Made by a program: the position numbers and the translations under genes. Of a stretch of 64,000 nucleotides of DNA, positions 58,463-64,000 are shown in pieces (position 1 is the stretch's first letter; every line of letters starts with the position of its first letter). The notes below the pieces were generated by a model. That model was not told the origin of the DNA. It searched no databases and was given only the letters and a program-made list of their open reading frames with translations. Origin of the DNA: Hyphomicrobium album (lineage in GTDB: Bacteria; Pseudomonadota; Alphaproteobacteria; Rhizobiales; Hyphomicrobiaceae); NCBI RefSeq assembly GCF_009708035.1, contig NZ_WMBQ01000002.1, forward strand, positions 992,001 to 1,056,000, given 5' to 3'.

Positions 58463-58530
58463 GCGGCGGCGCGGCGCACGTGATGCCGTAGCGCTCGATT
58501 GCCTTGAGCGCGGCGCCACCGGAACGACGC

Positions 58531-58947
58531 ATGTTTGACATCACCTCCAGCAAGCTTCTGATCCTCGCTATCGTGGCGCTCATTGTCGTCGGTCCCAAGG
58601 ACCTGCCGATCCTGTTGCGCACGGTCGGCAAGTATCTGGGCGTCATCCGCCGCCAGGCTGCCGAGTTCCGCCAGCAGTTCGACGAGGCGATGCGGGAAGC
58701 CGAGCTCGATCACCTGAAGAAGGAGTTCGAGAACGTGAAGCGCGAGGTGCGCGCCACCATGGATGAGGGCGCGCGCGCCGTGGACAGCCAGATCGAGGCA
58801 GCGGCGGTGAAAGCCGATCCGCCGCGGTTCGGGACCTCCATGCCGGTGACGTCGCCATCGCCCGACAAGCCGGCCGAAACCGACGCACCTCTGCCGGCGC
58901 CGGCCGTTGCCGCGCCGGACAAAGAGCCGGATCGGGGTGCCGCATGA
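58531..58947 (+). CDS. tatB: Sec-independent protein translocase protein TatB
   Basis: TatB works with TatC as the twin-Arg signal receptor. The start is the ATG at 58531 (MFDITSSKLLILAIVALIVVGPKDLP, given here in shortened form; GGAAC upstream). The 138 residues comprise a TM helix (LLILAIVALIVVG, with the conserved GPKDLP), a long amphipathic coiled helix, and a Pro/Ala-rich tail. It overlaps tatC by 4 bases. Confidence 0.94.
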   Translation: MFDITSSKLLILAIVALIVVGPKDLPILLRTVGKYLGVIRRQAAEFRQQFDEAMREAELDHLKKEFENVKREVRATMDEGARAVDSQIEAAAVKADPPRFGTSMPVTSPSPDKPAETDAPLPAPAVAAPDKEPDRGAA

Positions 58948-59753
58948 CCGATGTCGTGCCAACAGGGCGTGCGGGCCAGGAGGACATTGATGCCTCCAAG
59001 GCGCCGCTCCTCGATCATCTCGTCGAGCTTCGCCAGCGTCTCATCTATTCGCTGATCGCGCTGGGGCTCGCCTTCGTCCTCTGCTTCGTTTTCGCCAAGC
59101 AGATCTACAACATTCTCGTGCTGCCCTATCAGTGGGCGCACGGCGGCACCGATCCGATCGAGATGATCTACACGGCGCCGCAGGAGTTCCTGTTCACGCA
59201 GATGAAGCTCGCGCTGTTCGGCGCCTTCTGCATCTCGTTCCCGATCATCGCCGCGCAGCTCTACAAGTTCGTGGCGCCCGGCCTCTACAAGAACGAGCGC
59301 AAGGCGTTCGTGCCCTACCTCGTGGCGACGCCGGTGCTGTTCCTGCTCGGGGCGCTGCTCGTCTATTTCCTCGTCATGCCGATGGCGATGCGCTTCTTCC
59401 TGTCGATGCAGCAGACGGGCGGCCCGGTGGAGATCCACCTGCAGGCACGCGTCTCGGAATACCTCGCCCTGATCATGAACCTGATCATCGGCTTCGGCAT
59501 CTGTTTCCAGCTGCCGGTTGTGCTCACGCTTTTGGCGCGCGCCGGGATCGTCACCGCCGACACCCTGAAGAAGGGGCGCCGCTATGCGATTCTGGGCATC
59601 ACGGCGGTGGCCGCGGTGCTGTCGCCGCCCGACCCGTTCAGCATGCTGGCCATGATGCTGCCGACGATTGCCCTCTACGAGCTGTCGATTTGGGCGGTCG
59701 AACGGGCGGCGCGTCAGCAGGCCGCCAAACAGGCGTCATCCACCGCGGCTTGA
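58944..59753 (+). CDS. tatC: Sec-independent protein translocase protein TatC
   Basis: TatC is the membrane core of the twin-Arg receptor. The 269 residues show six TM helices, the conserved N-terminal motif HLVELRQRLIYSLIA, the Phe/Glu region PQEFLFTQMKLALFGAFC and PIIAAQLYKFVAPGLY. The start codon overlaps the tatB stop (ATGA). Confidence 0.96.
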   Translation: MTDVVPTGRAGQEDIDASKAPLLDHLVELRQRLIYSLIALGLAFVLCFVFAKQIYNILVLPYQWAHGGTDPIEMIYTAPQEFLFTQMKLALFGAFCISFPIIAAQLYKFVAPGLYKNERKAFVPYLVATPVLFLLGALLVYFLVMPMAMRFFLSMQQTGGPVEIHLQARVSEYLALIMNLIIGFGICFQLPVVLTLLARAGIVTADTLKKGRRYAILGITAVAAVLSPPDPFSMLAMMLPTIALYELSIWAVERAARQQAAKQASSTAA

Positions 59754-61494
<1,741 letters not shown>

Positions 61495-61495
<1 letters not shown>

Positions 61496-62298
61496 TGCGC
61501 ATTCTCGTCACCAACGACGACGGCATCGGCGCCGAGGGCATGGACGTCCTCCGCCGCATCGCCGAGGAGGTTTCCTCCGACGTGTGGGTCGTGGCGCCGG
61601 AGAAGAACCAGTCGGGCGCTTCGCACTCGATGACGCTGCACGAGCCGCTGCGCGTGCGCCAGACGGACGAGCGCACGTTCGTCCTGCGCGGCACGCCGAC
61701 CGACTGCGTGATCATGGCCGTGCGCCACTTCCTGCTGGATCACCCGCCGGATCTGGTGCTGTCCGGCATCAACCACGGCTCCAACCTCGCCGAGGACGTC
61801 ACCTACTCCGGCACCATCGCCGCGGCCATCGAAGGCACGATGCTCGGCATCCGCTCGGTCGCCATGAGCCAGGTCGGCGGCTCGCTGGAGGAAGGGAAGA
61901 TCCACTGGGAGACCCCGCTGACGCACGGGCCCGGGTTGCTGGCGCGCGTCATGGAGGCCGGCTGGCCGAAGGACATTGTGCTCAACGTCAACTACCCGCC
62001 GTGTCCGCCGGATGCCGTGACCGGCATCGAGGTGACGCGGCAGGGCCGGCGCGACCAGGCCTCGCTGCGCATCGACCAGCGCTCCGATCCCTGGGGCATG
62101 CCGTACTTCTGGTTCAACTTCGAGCGCCCGCCGTCGACGATGGTGGCCGGTACCGACCTCGCGGCCATTGACCAACGCCGCATATCGGTGACGCCGCTGT
62201 GCCTCAATCTCACGCACGAGCCGACGTGCCGAGCGCTGGAGCAGGTGTTCAAGCCGGTTGCCGCGCGCAAGCGCACCGCCGGCGGCGACAGTCTCTGA
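61495..62298 (+). CDS. surE: 5'/3'-nucleotidase SurE
   Basis: SurE is a metal-dependent survival phosphatase for nucleoside 5'- and 3'-monophosphates. The 267 residues carry the family motifs: MRILVTNDDGIGAEG (metal Asp pair), VVAPEKNQSGASHSMT, LSGINHGSNLAEDVTYSGT, and the conserved Asn. It begins at the last base of the serS stop. In many relatives pcm (a true PIMT) follows surE; here it does not. Confidence 0.95.
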
Positions 62299-62546
62299 GC
62301 AGACGCGCTGTTCGTTCAGCCAGCGTTCAGCCATTCGCCATCGCGGCGCCGCGATGCCGACGCCGCAACGTCCTCAACAATGCACAATGGCTGCATAAAT
62401 TGCTCGCTGTCGGCGGGACGCATTGTGCGTCTCCGACGTTCGCCCAGCGGGTTCTTCCAATGCGTTTTCATCAGCCCTGCTGCCACCTTTAAGGGTCCGT
62501 TAACCCCTTAAGGATTAATGGAAGGTTGGCAGTAAAGGTGCGTATC
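62299..62546 (+). promoter_or_regulatory. Intergenic region with a perfect CtrA-type site
   Basis: At 62489-62504 the sequence reads TTAAGGGTCCGTTAAC, an exact TTAA-N7-TTAAC match to the CtrA box of alphaproteobacterial cell-cycle control. It lies 43 bases before the ATG of the LysM-M23 gene. A further TTAAGGATTAA follows at 62509, making the area AT-richer. No gene is evident in the 248-base gap. Confidence 0.6.
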
Positions 62547-64000
62547 ATGATGCGTTTTATGCGTTTCAAGAACCGCGGTGCGTCGATCGCCCAACAAGCG
62601 GGCCGCGCCGGCGCCATCCTTCTCGCCACCCTGGCAGGTGGCTGCAGCGCCTCGATCTCGGGCTTCGATTTCCCGAGCTTCAGCCTCAACGACGATCCCA
62701 AGCCGCAGCAGACCGCATCCGCATCCGGGCGCGGCAACCCAAGCTATTTGGGTAACGACGGCTATGGCAGCGGCGGTAGCGGCTACAACAACCCGCGTAC
62801 CAACCGCGAAAGCAGCGTGAGCACGCAGGCGCTCCCGGACGCGACGCCGTCGTCGGGCTATTCCGGCTATTCCGGGGGCCGCACCGGCACGAACTACGCC
62901 GCCAACAACGGTCGCTACGACAACCAAGCGCCGCCGTCGAACGCGAACGCGGGCAGCGGCAGCAACGGCCGCTACGACGCGCAGCCGTCGAACTCGTACA
63001 CCTCGGGCGGCCGCTACGGCACGGTGCCCCCGGCGTCGACCGCCTCGACCAACCGCTACGATCCTCAGCCGACGCCGTCGCTCGCCAACCCGGGCGATAC
63101 GGTCGAGGTGCAGTCGGGCGATACGCTCTACGGCATCGCGCGCCGCCACAATGTGGCGGTTGCCGAGCTGATGCAGCTCAACAACATGTCGAGCCCCAAC
63201 CTGAAGCTCGGCCAGCGGCTGTACCTGCCGCAGGGCGTTGCCGCGAGCCGTTCGCCGTCGCCGCCGCCGGTGCAGACGGCGAGCATCCAGCCGCCGCCGC
63301 TGCCGCCCTCGGGCGATCTCAACGGCAAGTACAACAGCAGCTACACGGTTCGCCCCGGAGATTCCATCTATGGGATTTCCCGCACGTACGGCGTGCCCGT
63401 CACCGAGCTGCAGCAGGCCAACGGCATCACCGACTCGCGCGGCGTCAAGGCCGGCGCCGTGCTGCGCGTGCCCGGTGGCGGCAACGGCTCAGCGCAGCAG
63501 CCGCTGCAGCAAGTCGCCGTGGCGCCGCCTGCACAGCAGGGCCCCGGATCGCCGTCGTATCAGAGCGATATCCCCTCGACGCACCAGCCGACCATCATCA
63601 ATGGCTCGGGTAGCGGAGCTCCGGCACCCTACACACAAGTAACGACGCGCAGCGCCAATAACGTGGCGACAGGTGCGGTTGCGCCGCCGCCCCGCCAATC
63701 GTCGGGTAGCGATAAGCTGCGCTGGCCGGCGAGCGGACGAATCATCACCGGCTTCGGCCAACGCTCCGACGGCACCCACAACGACGGCATCAATCTGTCG
63801 GTGCCGCAGGGCACGTCGGTGCACGCCGCCGAGTCCGGCACCGTCGCCTACGCCGGCTCGGAGCTGAAGGGCTACGGCAACCTGATCCTTCTGCGCCACG
63901 ACAACGGGTGGGTCACTGCCTACGCGCACAACGACCAGCTCAACGTGAAGCGCGGCGACAAGGTGCAGCGCGGACAGGTGATCGCCACGGCAGGCCGTAC
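62547..64000 (+). CDS. LysM-M23 peptidoglycan-associated protein (NlpD/DipM-like), 3'-truncated by window
   Basis: The frame opens at the ATG at 62547 (AAAGGTG upstream) and runs to the window end with no stop, 484 codons visible. The N-terminus is signal-like, with a Cys at LAGGCSAS that may be a lipobox variant. Residues 40-180 are Gly/Asn/Tyr/Ser-rich. LysM1 lies at about 182-230 (VQSGDTLYGIARRHNVAV), LysM2 at about 265-310 (VRPGDSIYGISRTYGVPV), and an M23/LytM domain starts at about 390 (WPASGRIITGFGQRSDG, then YGNLILLRHDNGWVTAYAH). In the metal-binding segment HNDGINL an Asn stands where active M23 enzymes have Asp, so it may be a degenerate activator like NlpD or DipM. Confidence 0.9.
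   Translation, partial: MMRFMRFKNRGASIAQQAGRAGAILLATLAGGCSASISGFDFPSFSLNDDPKPQQTASASGRGNPSYLGNDGYGSGGSGYNNPRTNRESSVSTQALPDATPSSGYSGYSGGRTGTNYAANNGRYDNQAPPSNANAGSGSNGRYDAQPSNSYTSGGRYGTVPPASTASTNRYDPQPTPSLANPGDTVEVQSGDTLYGIARRHNVAVAELMQLNNMSSPNLKLGQRLYLPQGVAASRSPSPPPVQTASIQPPPLPPSGDLNGKYNSSYTVRPGDSIYGISRTYGVPVTELQQANGITDSRGVKAGAVLRVPGGGNGSAQQPLQQVAVAPPAQQGPGSPSYQSDIPSTHQPTIINGSGSGAPAPYTQVTTRSANNVATGAVAPPPRQSSGSDKLRWPASGRIITGFGQRSDGTHNDGINLSVPQGTSVHAAESGTVAYAGSELKGYGNLILLRHDNGWVTAYAHNDQLNVKRGDKVQRGQVIATAGR

Overview
This window looks like a chromosomal segment of a GC-rich alphaproteobacterium, most likely of the order Hyphomicrobiales (Rhizobiales), possibly near Hyphomicrobiaceae. The evidence is a PopZ/DUF2497 polarity factor, the gene order PIMT-like methyltransferase / tolC / popZ / valS, the run argS / SPOR protein / nagZ / scpA / scpB / tatABC / serS / surE / LysM-M23 protein, an ErpA-type protein beside xth and dgt, and a perfect CtrA-type site. 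Both ends are cut inside genes (ribH at the left, a LysM-M23 protein at the right).

Layout. 1-8 kb: end of a riboflavin operon with nusB and thiL, an L,D-transpeptidase, and an RND efflux pair on the minus strand. 8-18.5 kb: tRNA-Asn, then a minus-strand accessory block. Read in transcription order it is a multicopper oxidase fused to FG-GAP-like repeats, a membrane-anchored ABM protein, a FAD subunit and a fused [2Fe-2S]/molybdopterin hydroxylase, a small secreted protein, a BMP-family binding protein and a staphylococcal-nuclease-like protein. A secreted RidA-family protein is divergent from the block. 19-20 kb is almost gene-free and holds a broken copy of the ridA 3' end. 20-31.7 kb: a type I secretion locus made of a ~2500-residue subtilisin-like RTX protein, a HlyC-type lysine acyltransferase, an ABC exporter and an HlyD adaptor. 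32.4-35.1 kb: an autotransporter whose passenger is a ladder of 20-21-residue RTX-like repeats. 35.4-64 kb: tRNA-Cys and then mostly core genes (tolC, popZ, valS, ilvD, xth, erpA, dgt, argS, scpAB, tatABC, serS, surE and others).

How the parts may work together. The RTX protein would be exported by the adjacent ABC/HlyD pair through an outer-membrane channel, for which the TolC homologue about 5 kb downstream is the obvious candidate. The acyltransferase suggests that some substrate is lipid-modified, which is known for pore-forming RTX toxins but unexpected for a subtilase. The molybdenum hydroxylase, BMP binding protein (a family with purine-nucleoside binders), RidA and multicopper oxidase block could be a periplasm-plus-cytoplasm oxidative pathway for an N-heterocycle; that is inference only.

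The strongest oddities are a ~75-residue in-frame insertion of lower GC in the catalytic domain of SerS, the pairing of a HlyC-like enzyme with an altered His position and a subtilase-RTX protein, an internal second copy of the RTX protein's C-terminal module, the multicopper oxidase/FG-GAP fusion, and the regular repeat ladder in the autotransporter. I saw no CRISPR array, integrase, transposase or rRNA.
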